61,715 bases of DNA from Bacteroidetes bacterium CG18_big_fil_WC_8_21_14_2_50_41_14 (GCA_002771745.1 PCUL01000066.1:22026-83740), one strand, 5' to 3'. Positions 1-9,448 are shown, counted from the first letter of the stretch. Program-made: numbers and translations. The notes: a model not told the origin generated them from the sequence alone.

Positions 1-1458
1 GCAGATGGGTTCCGACAGCAATGAGTTGTTATATAAGTCTTCGGTTTCTTTAAAAATAATTTTCAGTCGGTCGAAGGCCCTTTTCAAACGCAGGTTTGAG
101 CGCACGATCCCCACGTAATTCGACATGATCGATTGCAATTCCTTTATCGATTGTGTGATCAGGATCATTTCTTCATTTAATATCATGCCTTCGTCGTTCC
201 AGTCGGGCACCCGATCTTCAAACTGAATATGATGAATGTCTTTGGCCGCTTTTTCACCAGCCCGGTGCGAAAATACAGCCGCTTCGAGCAGCGAGTTGGA
301 TGCCAGTCTGTTGGCACCGTGTAAACCGGTGTTGGCCACTTCACCTGCTGCATAGAGATGGTGAATGTTGGTTTGTCCAAATTCATCGGTATTGATTCCA
401 CCGCAACTATAATGTGCTGCCGGTACTACCGGAATAAGTTCCCTTGTAATATCGATGCCAATGCTCAGGCATTTGGCATAGATGGTTGGGAAGTGATTCA
501 GGATTTCTCTTTTATCTATCTGGCGTGCGTCGAGGAATACATACTCATCTCCCGAAAGTTTCATCTCAGTATCGATGGCACGGGCCACAATATCGCGCGG
601 TGCCAGCGAACCTCTTGAGTCATATTTGTCCATAAAGGGAGTGCCGCTTTTTGTTACCAGAAATGCTCCTGCACCCCGCATGGCTTCAGTGATTAAAAAT
701 GAAGGCTTCTCGTTGGGATTATACAGAGAGGTGGGATGAAACTGCACAAATTCCAGGTTGCTGACGCGTGCTTTGGCGCGATAGGCCATGGCGATGCCAT
801 CACCGGTGGAAAAGGTTGGGTTGGTAGTGGTTTGGTAAATATTGCCCATGCCGCCCGAGGCGATCATGGTGGTTTTTGCCAGAATGGTTTCAATTTGATT
901 CGACTGCGTATTCAGGGCATAAACACCGAAACACTCGATGTTGTCGTGGCTCTGTTTGACAAGTTCTCCCAGGTGATGTTGGGTAATCAGGTCGATGGAG
1001 AAATAGTCTTCCAGAATGGTGATGTTGGGATGGTTTTTCACTTTCACATCCAAAGCACGCTGGATTTCATAGCCTGTATTGTCTTTGTGATGCAATATCC
1101 TGAACTCCGAGTGACCACCTTCTTTGGCGAGTGAAAACCGACCGGAATCTTCTTTGTCGAACTGGGTTCCCCATTCAATCAATTCTTTTACCCGTTCAGT
1201 ACCTTCGTTGATGGTGATGCGGACAATTTCTTCGTTGTTGTGACCCACACCCGCTTTCATGGTATCCTCGAAATGCTTTTCGTAATTGTCGGGTGAATAC
1301 ATTACGGCAGCAATTCCGCCCTGAGCATAACTGGTTGCCGTGTCGTCCATGGAGGATTTTGACAACACACAAACGCTTCCGTGATCGGCTACCTTAAGGG
1401 CATAGATGAGCCCGGCCATGCCGGTACCAATCACTAAAAAATCAACTTTACGACGCAT
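1..1458 (-). CDS. nadB: L-aspartate oxidase, C-terminus cut by window edge
   Basis: Flavoprotein that oxidises L-aspartate to iminoaspartate, the first step of de novo NAD synthesis. Translating the minus strand from the ATG at 1458 gives 486 codons with no stop before the window edge. The N-terminus has the Rossmann FAD signature VIGTGMAGLIYALK (about residues 8-21), followed by SYAQGGIAAV, which is characteristic of aspartate oxidases. Farther on, QFHPTSLY, the active-site RGGS-type segment (here SRGSLAPRD) and the FAD-binding GLHGANRLASNSLLEA are all present and in order. Family members are usually about 520-540 residues, so only the last few dozen residues are missing. Succinate dehydrogenase/fumarate reductase flavoproteins share the fold, but the start of the protein and the GLHGANRLASNS segment fit NadB better. 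A TAnnTTTG box lies just upstream. Confidence 0.93.
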   Translation of the reverse strand, partial: MRRKVDFLVIGTGMAGLIYALKVADHGSVCVLSKSSMDDTATSYAQGGIAAVMYSPDNYEKHFEDTMKAGVGHNNEEIVRITINEGTERVKELIEWGTQFDKEDSGRFSLAKEGGHSEFRILHHKDNTGYEIQRALDVKVKNHPNITILEDYFSIDLITQHHLGELVKQSHDNIECFGVYALNTQSNQIETILAKTTMIASGGMGNIYQTTTNPTFSTGDGIAMAYRAKARVSNLEFVQFHPTSLYNPNEKPSFLITEAMRGAGAFLVTKSGTPFMDKYDSRGSLAPRDIVARAIDTEMKLSGDEYVFLDARQIDKREILNHFPTIYAKCLSIGIDITRELIPVVPAAHYSCGGINTDEFGQTNIHHLYAAGEVANTGLHGANRLASNSLLEAAVFSHRAGEKAAKDIHHIQFEDRVPDWNDEGMILNEEMILITQSIKELQSIMSNYVGIVRSNLRLKRAFDRLKIIFKETEDLYNNSLLSEPIC

Positions 1459-1472
1459 GAGAAATATTTTTG

Positions 1473-1504
1473 CAAAGGTAGTGCATCCTTGAAAATATGC
1501 GAAA
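1473..1504 (-). promoter_or_regulatory. Candidate nadB promoter (Bacteroidota type)
   Basis: On the minus strand the box TACCTTTG (1480-1473) matches the Bacteroidota -7 consensus TAnnTTTG exactly. A weak TTTC near 1501-1504 is the only -33 candidate, about 20 bases upstream. Transcription would begin about 7 bases downstream, giving a very short leader before the ATG at 1458. Confidence 0.5.
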
Positions 1505-1615
1505 ATAAACCTGCTTAATATTATTAAAGAAATGGCTACCGTTTTACCAGGCTGTTTCGCCTGAGCAGCAGGGCGGGATGCAATGCCCCAAATGCCAGAA
1601 AGGCAGAAAAGTGAC

Positions 1616-2905
1616 TTATAAACCCAACAAAATTTCTTCCGGGGGCCGGCTTTCGAACAGCATACGTTCGGGGTGTTCTAGCAGTTCTTTCACTTTTACT
1701 AAAAACCCTACCGAATCCCGGCCATCGATTACCCGGTGATCGTACGAAAGCGCAATGTACATCATGGGATGAATTTCCACTTTTCTGTTCACGGCAATAG
1801 GCCTTTCCACAATGTTATGCATGCCCAGAATGGCACTTTGTGGCGGATTGATGATGGGTGTGGACATCATACTGCCAAAAACGCCCCCGTTGGTAATGGT
1901 AAAGGTGCCACCCTGCATTTCTTCGAGGCTGAGTTTGTTGTCGCGGGCTTTGGTTGCCAATTCTTTGATGGCCATTTCCAGCTCGGCCAGGCTGAGCATT
2001 TCTGCATTTCTGATAACGGGAACCACCAGGCCTTTTGGCGCACTTACTGCTATACTGATGTCCACATAGGCGTAATGAATAATTTGATCGTCAGCAAGTC
2101 GGGCATTTACCTGAGGGAAAAAGGCCATGGCTTCGGTTACAGCCTTGGTGAAAAACGACATAAATCCAAGACCAATGTCGTGTTTTTTAATAAAGGCTTC
2201 TTTGTATTTTTTCCTTAACTCCATCACCGGTGTCATGTTCACCTCGTTAAAGGTGGTGAGCATGGCCGTCTCATTTTTTACAGAAACAAGCCTGGCAGCC
2301 AGTTTTTTGCGCAACGGACTCATGTTGGTACTTTTGCTCTCGCGGCTCCCGGACCATGAATTTGAAAACTGTTGAGCTACTGGTTTCCCTGATGGAGATT
2401 GATCTTTGTTTTCCAAATAGAATTCAACATCTTTTTTACCAACCCGGTAGTTTTTGTAGAAGTTGATGAGCTCATTTTCGGTTACCTGGTTGACTTCCAT
2501 CAGTTTTTTTGCAAGGGGCGAAATGTGCAAATCGATCGAGGTAGTTTCGGTAGTCTTAAGTGGTTCAACTATTTTTTCATTCGCTTGTGAGGTCTTTTTG
2601 GCAGGTTCATCTGCTTTTTCAGCATGTTGCTTTTTTGGAGGTGAAATTTTTTCAGTGTCAGTTCCTTTAGTTTCTGTATCAATGGTGGCAATCACCGAAT
2701 TAACTTTAACAGTAGTCCCTTCTTCAACCAGAATGGTAATTTTACCTTCGGCTCCGGCGGCTACACTCAGGGTAGCTTTGTCTGAGTCAATTTCAACCAC
2801 ATCCTCATCGGTGTTTACCTGTTGTCCATTGGCCACCAGCCAACCGGCAATTTGTACTTCGGTAATCGATTCTCCCGGACTGGGTACTTTTATTTCAACA
2901 ATCAT
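1616..2905 (-). CDS. sucB: 2-oxoglutarate dehydrogenase E2, dihydrolipoyllysine succinyltransferase
   Basis: E2 core of the 2-oxoglutarate dehydrogenase complex; it transfers the succinyl group from lipoamide to CoA in the TCA cycle. Of 429 residues, the N-terminal lipoyl domain spans about 1-75 with the lipoylated lysine at K43 (motif EIDSDKATL). A linker rich in Lys/Glu/Pro/Thr follows, then a peripheral subunit-binding domain at about 126-165 ([10 protein letters not shown]), then the catalytic domain from about 200 to the end with the active-site motif [11 protein letters not shown] (His390, Asp394). There is one lipoyl domain, as is usual for SucB. The gene lies 42 bases downstream of sucA on the same strand and is surely cotranscribed with it. 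No E3 (lipoamide dehydrogenase) gene is in this window, so the complex must use one encoded elsewhere. The succinyl (rather than acetyl) specificity is inferred mainly from sucA next door. Confidence 0.94.
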   Translation of the reverse strand: MIVEIKVPSPGESITEVQIAGWLVANGQQVNTDEDVVEIDSDKATLSVAAGAEGKITILVEEGTTVKVNSVIATIDTETKGTDTEKISPPKKQHAEKADEPAKKTSQANEKIVEPLKTTETTSIDLHISPLAKKLMEVNQVTENELINFYKNYRVGKKDVEFYLENKDQSPSGKPVAQQFSNSWSGSRESKSTNMSPLRKKLAARLVSVKNETAMLTTFNEVNMTPVMELRKKYKEAFIKKHDIGLGFMSFFTKAVTEAMAFFPQVNARLADDQIIHYAYVDISIAVSAPKGLVVPVIRNAEMLSLAELEMAIKELATKARDNKLSLEEMQGGTFTITNGGVFGSMMSTPIINPPQSAILGMHNIVERPIAVNRKVEIHPMMYIALSYDHRVIDGRDSVGFLVKVKELLEHPERMLFESRPPEEILLGL

Positions 2906-2947
2906 AGTCGTATAATATCAAAAGTTGGGTCATCATGAGTATGCCTA

Positions 2948-5800
2948 TTATGTCAACGGCTTCACAGCTGAGTGGAATTTCGAGTCGACATGATCGACAT
3001 GCATGTCTTTCAATTCTTTTTCAAATTGTTTCCATTTATTGCCGATGCAGACCATCTCGCATGAAGTTTCCAGGTAAGGGCAATTGCATTCACCCATCAC
3101 CTTATCCAATATTTTCTGATGGCGGATGACGTGGAATTTTCCGGAACCTGTAGCAGGACTTCCGCTGGCAGGCCGGGCAACGAGTTTTACCGGAAAATGC
3201 GTGCCAAGCAGATCATGAACGAAGTTCCAGGCGCCCATATTGGCAGGTTCTTCCTGCGCCCAGATAAAGGTTTTTGCCAGGCTGTATCGGGCGTTTACCT
3301 TTTTAACCTGTTCAACCGGGAAAGGGTATAGTTGCTCAATGCGCACCAACGCGATGCGGTCGTTGTTTAGTTTCTCCTTCTCAGCGAGTAGGTCGTAAAA
3401 CAGTTTCCCGTTACAATAAACCACCTTATTTACTTTTTTGGGGTCTGCCGTTTCGTCATCAATTATTTCTTTAAATCCACCCGATGTAAGTTCGTTTACC
3501 GATGAAACACATCGTGGGTGGCGCAGTAAACTTTTTGGTGTAAATACAATGAGTGGTTTTCGGAATGGACGGTGTAGCTGTCGCCGAAGCAGGTGGAAAA
3601 AGTTGGCGGGTGTGGTGCAGTTGGCTATTTGCATGTTGTTTTCGGCTGCCAGGGTCAGGAAACGTTCCATCCGTGCGCTGGAATGCTCGGGTCCCTGACC
3701 TTCGTAACCATGTGGCAGCAATACCACCAGGTCGTTCATCACATTCCATTTTCCCTCGGCGCTGCTGATAAACTGGTCGAAGATCACTTGCGCGGTGTTG
3801 GCAAAATCACCAAACTGTGCTTCCCAAATGGTGAGTTTGTTGGGAGATGCCAGCGAGTATCCATATTCAAAACCAAGGACTCCATATTCTGACAGGCTGG
3901 AATTGTACACCTCAAATTTCGCCTGACCGGAATTGATGTGGTTTAAAGGAACATATTTTTCAACCGAGTCTTCGATGTTCAAAACGGCATGTCGATGCGA
4001 AAAAGTTCCCCTTTCAACATCCTGGCCACTTAATCGAACGTCATAACCTTGGTTTACAAGGCTTCCGTAGGCCAGCAATTCGCCCATCGCCCAGTCCAGT
4101 GTTTTATCGTCAAGTACTAATTTGCGGCGTTGTTCCTGTAACCGAACTGTTTTTCTGAAAAATTTCTTGCCTTCAGGCAAGGCGGTGATGCGCTCGGTAA
4201 TCAACTCAACTTCCTTATTCAAGACAGAGGTGTCGGGAGAGGTCAAAAAATCTTCGTCTACAGCCCTGCGAATATCCTTCCAGGTGTCTGCCAGAAAACT
4301 GTGGATTGTAGTGATCTGATGTGAGCCGGCTTTGGCCAGATTTTCTTCCAACTTCGTATTTAAATGGGACTCTTCAAGCCGACAATTTTCTTCTGTAGTA
4401 ACTTGTTGGGAAATTAATTCATTTTTATAAATCTCATATGCATCGGGATGTGTTTCGATGGCTTTATACAAAACAGGTTGTGTAAAACGGGGTTCATCGC
4501 CTTCGTTGTGGCCATACCTACGGTAGCATAATATATCGATGAAAACATCTTTGTGAAATTTATTTCTGAATTCCATGGCCATTTGGATACTAAAAACCAA
4601 TGCTTCCGGATCATCCCCATTGACATGGAAAACCGGCGAAAGTGTAGTTTTGGCCACATCAGTGCAATAGGTACTTGAACGGGCATCCAGGTAATCTGTT
4701 GTAAAACCTATCTGGTTGTTAACCACCAAATGAATGGTACCACCCGTGGTATAGCCTCTGAGATCCTGCATTTGGATAACCTCATAAACAACCCCTTGCC
4801 CGGCAATGGATGCATCGCCATGTATTAATATAGGTGCAATCTGGTTGTTGTCGCCATGATAAATATCATCGATTTTTGCCCTGGTTATCCCCTCAACAAT
4901 AGGGTCAACGGCTTCCAGGTGCGATGGATTTGGAGTGAGTGTTAGCTTTACTACGTTGCCACTACTCGATTTTCGCTGGATAGTATAGCCCAGATGGTAT
5001 TTTACATCACCCAACAGAGCCTCATCATCATATTCTACCCCTTCAAATTCAGAAAAAATAGCCTGATAAGGTTTTCGCAGGATATTGGCCAGCACGTTTA
5101 AGCGACCCCGGTGTGGCATTCCAATAATAAATTCTTTGATGCCCAGCTCGGAACCTTTCTCCATGACGGCATCCAGGGCAGGGATCAGCGATTCGGCTCC
5201 TTCAAGGGAAAATCGTTTTTGTCCGGGGAATTTTTTCTGTAAGAATTTTTCAAAGTGTACTGCACGCAATAATTTTCTCAGGATATACTTTTTTTCTTCT
5301 ACCGAATAATTCGGATGATTTCGGGAGGATTCAAATCGGTTTTGAAGCCAAAATATTATATCCAAATCCCTGATAAACAAATATTCAACTCCTATGGAAC
5401 GACAATAAGTTTCTTCCAGAAAACCAATAATGTCTTTCAATTTGGCCTTACCTAAATTAATTTTTTCACCGGCATAAAAGGTGCGATCCAGGTCTTTTTC
5501 CGTAAGACCAAAGTTCTCGATATCGAGGGTGGGTAGATAAGTTCGCCTTTTCCTTACAGGGTTTGTTTTGGTAAATAAATGCCCGCGTCGACGATAATCG
5601 TTAATCAGGTTAATCACCTTGAATTCATCAGAGGTGGCTTGGCTACTACTTAAAGCCGTATAGTTTTTTTGAGCCAGATCGAACCCCATGAAAAAGGCCT
5701 GCCAGCCCTTGTCAACTGAATTGCGATCGGTAAGAAACTGCTGGTACAGTGATTCGATAACATCCGGATCGGTACTATTTAAAAAACTGTAATCATCCAT
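2948..5800 (-). CDS. sucA: 2-oxoglutarate dehydrogenase E1 component
   Basis: Thiamine-diphosphate enzyme that decarboxylates 2-oxoglutarate and succinylates the E2 lipoyl group. It has 950 residues, close to the usual 900-950. The N-terminal MDDYSFLNSTDPDVIESLY is typical of OGDH E1. The E1 core carries GMPHRGRLNVLANI, the TPP/Mg segment HGDASIAGQG and the C-terminal transketolase-like motif LPHGYEGQGPEHSSAR. These are specific to the homodimeric OGDH E1 rather than to pyruvate dehydrogenase. It is the first gene of a sucA-sucB operon. Upstream on the same strand, the ferredoxin gene at 5944-6111 is separated from it by a strong terminator, so sucA most likely has its own promoter. Confidence 0.96.
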   Translation of the reverse strand: MDDYSFLNSTDPDVIESLYQQFLTDRNSVDKGWQAFFMGFDLAQKNYTALSSSQATSDEFKVINLINDYRRRGHLFTKTNPVRKRRTYLPTLDIENFGLTEKDLDRTFYAGEKINLGKAKLKDIIGFLEETYCRSIGVEYLFIRDLDIIFWLQNRFESSRNHPNYSVEEKKYILRKLLRAVHFEKFLQKKFPGQKRFSLEGAESLIPALDAVMEKGSELGIKEFIIGMPHRGRLNVLANILRKPYQAIFSEFEGVEYDDEALLGDVKYHLGYTIQRKSSSGNVVKLTLTPNPSHLEAVDPIVEGITRAKIDDIYHGDNNQIAPILIHGDASIAGQGVVYEVIQMQDLRGYTTGGTIHLVVNNQIGFTTDYLDARSSTYCTDVAKTTLSPVFHVNGDDPEALVFSIQMAMEFRNKFHKDVFIDILCYRRYGHNEGDEPRFTQPVLYKAIETHPDAYEIYKNELISQQVTTEENCRLEESHLNTKLEENLAKAGSHQITTIHSFLADTWKDIRRAVDEDFLTSPDTSVLNKEVELITERITALPEGKKFFRKTVRLQEQRRKLVLDDKTLDWAMGELLAYGSLVNQGYDVRLSGQDVERGTFSHRHAVLNIEDSVEKYVPLNHINSGQAKFEVYNSSLSEYGVLGFEYGYSLASPNKLTIWEAQFGDFANTAQVIFDQFISSAEGKWNVMNDLVVLLPHGYEGQGPEHSSARMERFLTLAAENNMQIANCTTPANFFHLLRRQLHRPFRKPLIVFTPKSLLRHPRCVSSVNELTSGGFKEIIDDETADPKKVNKVVYCNGKLFYDLLAEKEKLNNDRIALVRIEQLYPFPVEQVKKVNARYSLAKTFIWAQEEPANMGAWNFVHDLLGTHFPVKLVARPASGSPATGSGKFHVIRHQKILDKVMGECNCPYLETSCEMVCIGNKWKQFEKELKDMHVDHVDSKFHSAVKPLT

Positions 5801-5818
5801 GCTGGATTAGTTAGTTTA

Positions 5819-5852
5819 CAAAGTTATTAAACTATTTGGTTGCCGTTGCAAT
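5819..5852 (-). promoter_or_regulatory. Candidate sucAB promoter
   Basis: TAACTTTG on the minus strand (5826-5819) fits the TAnnTTTG -7 box, with ATTG (5852-5849) as a weak -33 element 22 bases upstream. It lies between the ferredoxin terminator and the sucA start, as expected for an independent promoter. Confidence 0.5.
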
Positions 5853-5882
5853 TTAGATTAATTATAAACAGTAAAAAAGTCT

Positions 5883-5920
5883 AAAAAAAACCCGACCGCA
5901 ATAAACTATTCACGGCCGGG
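5883..5920 (-). terminator. Rho-independent terminator of the ferredoxin gene
   Basis: On the minus strand CCCGGCCG pairs with CGGTCGGG (8 bp, one G-U) and is followed directly by eight T residues. It lies 24 bases after the ferredoxin stop codon and insulates ferredoxin from sucA. Confidence 0.85.
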
Positions 5921-5943
5921 AAGTTGTTTTTGATGGATGTTTC

Positions 5944-6111
5944 TTATTCCTGATGAATAGCTTCAACGGGGCAAACATCGGCGCAAGCGCCACAATCTGT
6001 ACACAAATCCGGATCAATTACATAGATATCACCTTCTGAAATTGCTTCAACCGGGCATTCATCAATGCAAGTTCCGCAAGCTGTACAGTCATCATTAATT
6101 TTATGAGCCAT
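5944..6111 (-). CDS. 2[4Fe-4S] ferredoxin, 55 residues
   Basis: Small clostridial-type ferredoxin. The minus-strand reading from ATG 6111 gives 55 residues starting MAHKINDDCTACGTC. Two classical cluster motifs are present: CTACGTCIDECP (Cys9, 12, 15, 19) and CTDCGACADVCP (Cys37, 40, 43, 47). This is the CxxCxxCxxxCP pattern that ligates two [4Fe-4S] clusters. It is a one-electron carrier in the cytoplasm. Position suggests the partner: it is transcribed divergently from korA-korB, the ferredoxin-dependent 2-oxoglutarate oxidoreductase, and could receive its electrons. That pairing is inference from context. It has its own promoter candidate and a strong terminator, so it is a monocistronic unit. 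Confidence 0.93.
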   Translation of the reverse strand: MAHKINDDCTACGTCIDECPVEAISEGDIYVIDPDLCTDCGACADVCPVEAIHQE

Positions 6112-6143
6112 AATACTAATCTTTAATTGAAAAAAACTGGTTG

Positions 6144-6172
6144 CAAATATACAGAGTTTGCATTAAAACAAG
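6144..6172 (-). promoter_or_regulatory. Candidate ferredoxin promoter
   Basis: TATATTTG on the minus strand (6151-6144) is an exact TAnnTTTG -7 box. CTTG at 6172-6169, 17 bases upstream, is a weak -33 element. The leader to the ATG at 6111 would be about 25-30 bases. Confidence 0.55.
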
Positions 6173-6486
6173 TTGAAAAAGATTTCAATTTTTGGTGTTT
6201 TCGACAATTAACAGGCTAAAAATGCTTGATTTTAATGGTAACAGCAATGATAAGATCCCTGATTCTGTTGATTTTGTATTATAAGTACGGTGAATAACAG
6301 TATATTATATCGATAAATGAAGAAACTTACATTGTAATTTAGTCTAATTCTATTTTGCAATTAAAATGTTAAATTGAAACGACAGGGTGTTTTTATATAT
6401 ACTTGAAAATCAGAATTTATAAAAACTTACTGTTTTTGGTATGTTAAGATAATATCCCGAAAAAGAAAAAAGGCAAATTCTGCGGT

Positions 6487-6515
6487 TTTGGCGAATCATA
6501 ATAAGCTTAATTTTG
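6487..6515 (+). promoter_or_regulatory. Candidate korAB promoter
   Basis: TTTG at 6487-6490 and TAATTTTG at 6508-6515 match the Bacteroidota -33 and -7 elements with a 17-base spacer. The -7 box ends 24 bases before the korA ATG, so the leader would be short. Confidence 0.65.
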
Positions 6516-6539
6516 CACCTGTTTTAAAAAATATTTCTA

Positions 6540-8390
6540 ATGACATCCAAAAAAGACAGAGTAGTTGAATTGAAGAAAGCAGTAATTCGTTTTGCCGGTG
6601 ATTCAGGGGATGGAATGCAGCTTACAGGAAGCCTTTTTTCTGACTCGACGGCTTTTGCAGGGAATGATTTTGCTACATTTCCTGATTATCCATCCGAAAT
6701 CAGGGCACCTCAAGGTACCGTTTCAGGGGTTTCAGGCTTTCAAATTCATTTCGGTAAGGTTGACATTCATACCTCCGGCGATTTGGCTGATGTGTTGGTA
6801 GCCATGAACCCGGCCTCGCTGAAGGCCAACATGAACTGGATTACCAGGGAGGCAATTATTATTGTTGACAGCGATACCTTTACGGATAAGAATCTGGAGA
6901 AAGCCGGTTATAAAAGCGATCCACTCGAAGACGGTACATTAACCGGCCATGTGGTTGTAAAGGCACCCATCGGTACCATGACCAAAGAAGCGGTTAGTTC
7001 GCTTAACCTGGATAATAAAACTGCCCAGAAATCGAAAAACATGTTTGCTTTGGGCATTGTTTTTTATATGTTCAACCGTGATTATAAACCCACTTTTAAA
7101 TTTTTCGAACAGAAGTTTAAAGCCAATCCACTAATTGTGGAAGCCAACAAAGCGGTATTGACCGCAGGCTACTATTTTGGGGATACCATCGAAGCTTTTG
7201 CCAACACCTATAAAGTAGAACCTGCTGATTTGGCAAAGGGTCTCTACCGGAATGTAACAGGAAACCTGGCTACTGCCTGGGGATTGTTGGCCGCTTCAGA
7301 ACGTTCCGGACGAAAAATTTTCCTGGGTTCATATCCCATCACTCCGGCTACTGAAATTCTTCAGGAATTAACCAAACATAAAGAGCTTTCTGTTATCGCG
7401 CTACAGGCCGAAGACGAAATTGCAGGAATTGTTTCAAGTATTGGTGCCTCTTTTACAGGATCCTTGGCAGTAACCACCACCTCGGGGCCAGGTCTGTCGC
7501 TAAAAAGCGAAGCCATTGGATTGGCTGTTATTACTGAGCTTCCTATCGTCATCATCGATGTGCAACGGGGAGGCCCTTCAACGGGATTGCCAACTAAATC
7601 AGAACAATCAGATTTATACCAGGCTCTGTTCGGACGCAATGGGGAAGCGCCTGTTATCGTCATGGCAGCTTTGAGCCCCGTAGATTGTTTTTATGCTGCC
7701 TATGAAGCCAGCAAACTGGCACTTGAACACATGACCCCGGTCATATTGTTGACCGATGGATCCATTGCCAATGGATCTGAAGTGTTTCAAATTCCAAAGG
7801 TGGCCGATTTGCTACCCATTATACCACCTATCGTTCCAGCCAACGATCCTGATTATAAACCTTATAAACGCGATCTTGAAAAGTTAAGCCGTCGTTGGGC
7901 ACTTCCCGGTACTCCGGGCTTGCGACACCGACTGGGTGGCCTCGAAAAGGACAATGTTTTTGGAAATGTGTCTTCCGATCCAAAGAATCACCAGTTGATG
8001 TGCGAGCTCAGACAAGAAAAAGTGAACAGAGTAGCCAATTATATTCCTGAACAGGAAGTCATAGGTGACGATCATTCCGATGTGTTGATGGTGAGCTGGG
8101 GTGGAACCTATGGTGTGATGCTCACGGCCCTTGAAGAACTGAGAAACGAAGGTAAATCGGTTAGCCTGACCCATTTTAAATACATCATGCCACTTCCGCG
8201 AAACACCCGGGAAATTCTTTCTGGGTACAAGAAAATTGTGGTATGCGAAATTAACCTTGGGCAGTTTGTAAACTATCTACGCATGCAAATTCCTGAATTT
8301 AACTATCTTCAATATAATAAAATACAAGGATTGCCTTTTATGGTAGCTGAATTGAAAGATAAGGTTAATGAACTCTTAAACGATTTATAA
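6540..8390 (+). CDS. korA: 2-oxoglutarate:ferredoxin oxidoreductase, fused gamma-alpha subunit
   Basis: Subunit of 2-oxoacid:ferredoxin oxidoreductase, which interconverts 2-oxoglutarate plus CoA and succinyl-CoA plus CO2 while reducing ferredoxin. The 616-residue protein is a fusion. The gamma domain (about 13-205) opens with IRFAGDSGDGMQLTG. The alpha domain (about 240-616) contains the hallmark YPITPATE at 265-272 and TTTSGPGLSLKSEA. The gamma-alpha fusion of about 600-620 residues paired with a beta subunit of about 340 is the usual KorA/KorB architecture in Bacteroidota and Actinobacteria. Substrate choice between 2-oxoglutarate and other 2-oxoacids cannot be proven from sequence; architecture and the adjacent sucAB favour 2-oxoglutarate. 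The stop codon lies one base before the korB start, so the two are translationally coupled. Confidence 0.93.
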   Translation: MTSKKDRVVELKKAVIRFAGDSGDGMQLTGSLFSDSTAFAGNDFATFPDYPSEIRAPQGTVSGVSGFQIHFGKVDIHTSGDLADVLVAMNPASLKANMNWITREAIIIVDSDTFTDKNLEKAGYKSDPLEDGTLTGHVVVKAPIGTMTKEAVSSLNLDNKTAQKSKNMFALGIVFYMFNRDYKPTFKFFEQKFKANPLIVEANKAVLTAGYYFGDTIEAFANTYKVEPADLAKGLYRNVTGNLATAWGLLAASERSGRKIFLGSYPITPATEILQELTKHKELSVIALQAEDEIAGIVSSIGASFTGSLAVTTTSGPGLSLKSEAIGLAVITELPIVIIDVQRGGPSTGLPTKSEQSDLYQALFGRNGEAPVIVMAALSPVDCFYAAYEASKLALEHMTPVILLTDGSIANGSEVFQIPKVADLLPIIPPIVPANDPDYKPYKRDLEKLSRRWALPGTPGLRHRLGGLEKDNVFGNVSSDPKNHQLMCELRQEKVNRVANYIPEQEVIGDDHSDVLMVSWGGTYGVMLTALEELRNEGKSVSLTHFKYIMPLPRNTREILSGYKKIVVCEINLGQFVNYLRMQIPEFNYLQYNKIQGLPFMVAELKDKVNELLNDL

Positions 8391-8391
8391 A

Positions 8392-9423
8392 ATGGAAAAT
8401 ACGATAGATACTAAGAAATTAATCTTGTCGAAAGAAGATTTTGGAAGCGATCAAATGGTAAAATGGTGCCCTGGTTGTGGTGACCATGCGATTTTGAAAT
8501 CAATTGAAAATGTATTTCCCGAAATAGGTATTCCCAAGGAAGATTTTGTGGTGGTATCGGGTATCGGTTGCTCTTCAAGGTTTCCCTATTATATGAACAC
8601 CTATGGTTTTCACGGGATCCATGGACGTGCCGCCGTACTGGCAACAGGTGTAAAACTGTCAAACCCAAAACTAAGCGTTTGGATGATCTCAGGAGATGGA
8701 GACTCAATGGCGATTGGAGGTAACCATTTCATTCACATTGCCCGCCGTAACCTTGATATCAATTACCTGATGTTTAATAATAAAATCTATGGGCTAACTA
8801 AAGGTCAATATTCACCTACAACACCCAAAGGTTCTAAAACCAAGACCTCGCCCCAGGGAACCTTCGAAACTCCCTTTAATCCGGGTGAACTGGTGATTGG
8901 TGCTCGCGGTAAATTTTTTGCAAGAGTAGTGGATACCAATCTTAAACTAATGACCCAGGTTTTTCGCCAGGCCGCAGAACACAAAGGTACCTCCATTATT
9001 GAGATACTAGCCAACTGCGTCATTTTTAATAACCAGGTACACGCCCTTATTACCGGACGTGAAACCAAGGACGACAGCCAAATTGTACTCGAAGCCGGAA
9101 AACCGATGATTTTTGGTGCTGACCTTGACAAGGGTATCGTGTTGAGAGGCACCAAACTCGTTGTAGTGGAAATTGGCAAAGATGGCATTACCGAAGCAGA
9201 TTTGTTGGTACATGATCCTTCTGATCCTGATCCGGGTATTCACCTGATGCTTGCTAACATGGCTCCGCCTGAATTACCTGCCGCTCTTGGTGTTATTCGC
9301 TCAGTGGCTGCCGAAACCCTTGAAGAAGCTATGTATGAATCCATCGAACGTGAGAAAAAAACCTCGAAAATAAAGTGCGTCGACGATCTGTTAACCGGCG
9401 GAGGAACCTGGACAATAGATTAG
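8392..9423 (+). CDS. korB: 2-oxoglutarate:ferredoxin oxidoreductase, beta subunit
   Basis: Beta subunit binding thiamine diphosphate and one [4Fe-4S] cluster. In 343 residues the motifs are WCPGCGDHAIL (Cys27 and Cys30), GIGCSSRFP (Cys60) and the TPP motif GDGDSMAIGGNH (from 101) ending in NN at 129-130. There is no C-terminal 2[4Fe-4S] ferredoxin-like domain, so electrons must leave via a separate ferredoxin, such as the one at 5944-6111. It starts one base after korA ends. A strong terminator follows, so the operon is korA-korB only. Confidence 0.94.
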   Translation: MENTIDTKKLILSKEDFGSDQMVKWCPGCGDHAILKSIENVFPEIGIPKEDFVVVSGIGCSSRFPYYMNTYGFHGIHGRAAVLATGVKLSNPKLSVWMISGDGDSMAIGGNHFIHIARRNLDINYLMFNNKIYGLTKGQYSPTTPKGSKTKTSPQGTFETPFNPGELVIGARGKFFARVVDTNLKLMTQVFRQAAEHKGTSIIEILANCVIFNNQVHALITGRETKDDSQIVLEAGKPMIFGADLDKGIVLRGTKLVVVEIGKDGITEADLLVHDPSDPDPGIHLMLANMAPPELPAALGVIRSVAAETLEEAMYESIEREKKTSKIKCVDDLLTGGGTWTID

Positions 9424-9448
9424 TGCGATACAAGGTTTTTATTGCATT

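Larger units (their letters stand above)
6112..6539. other. Divergent intergenic region between ferredoxin and korA
   Basis: A 428-base AT-rich non-coding stretch. It holds the outward-facing promoter candidates for the ferredoxin (near 6144-6172, minus) and korA (near 6487-6515, plus). Between about 6180 and 6480 I see no open reading frame and no clear hairpin or repeat. Its length leaves room for an operator or redox-responsive regulator site, but I cannot point to a specific one. Confidence 0.6.

Noticed and set aside
736-1134. 132-codon plus-strand frame inside nadB
   Set aside because: It lies antisense to a clearly conserved flavoprotein frame, and its sequence looks like the reverse of coding sequence with no family resemblance.
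1548-1563. Small hairpin CAGGC/GCCTG after sucB as a terminator
   Set aside because: The stem has only 5 bp and is not followed by a T run on the minus strand; too weak to call.
6540-9423. Pyruvate:ferredoxin oxidoreductase as identity of the korAB genes
   Set aside because: The fused gamma-alpha plus about 340-residue beta architecture is the KOR type; single-chain PFOR in this phylum is about 1180 residues. Substrate remains unproven.
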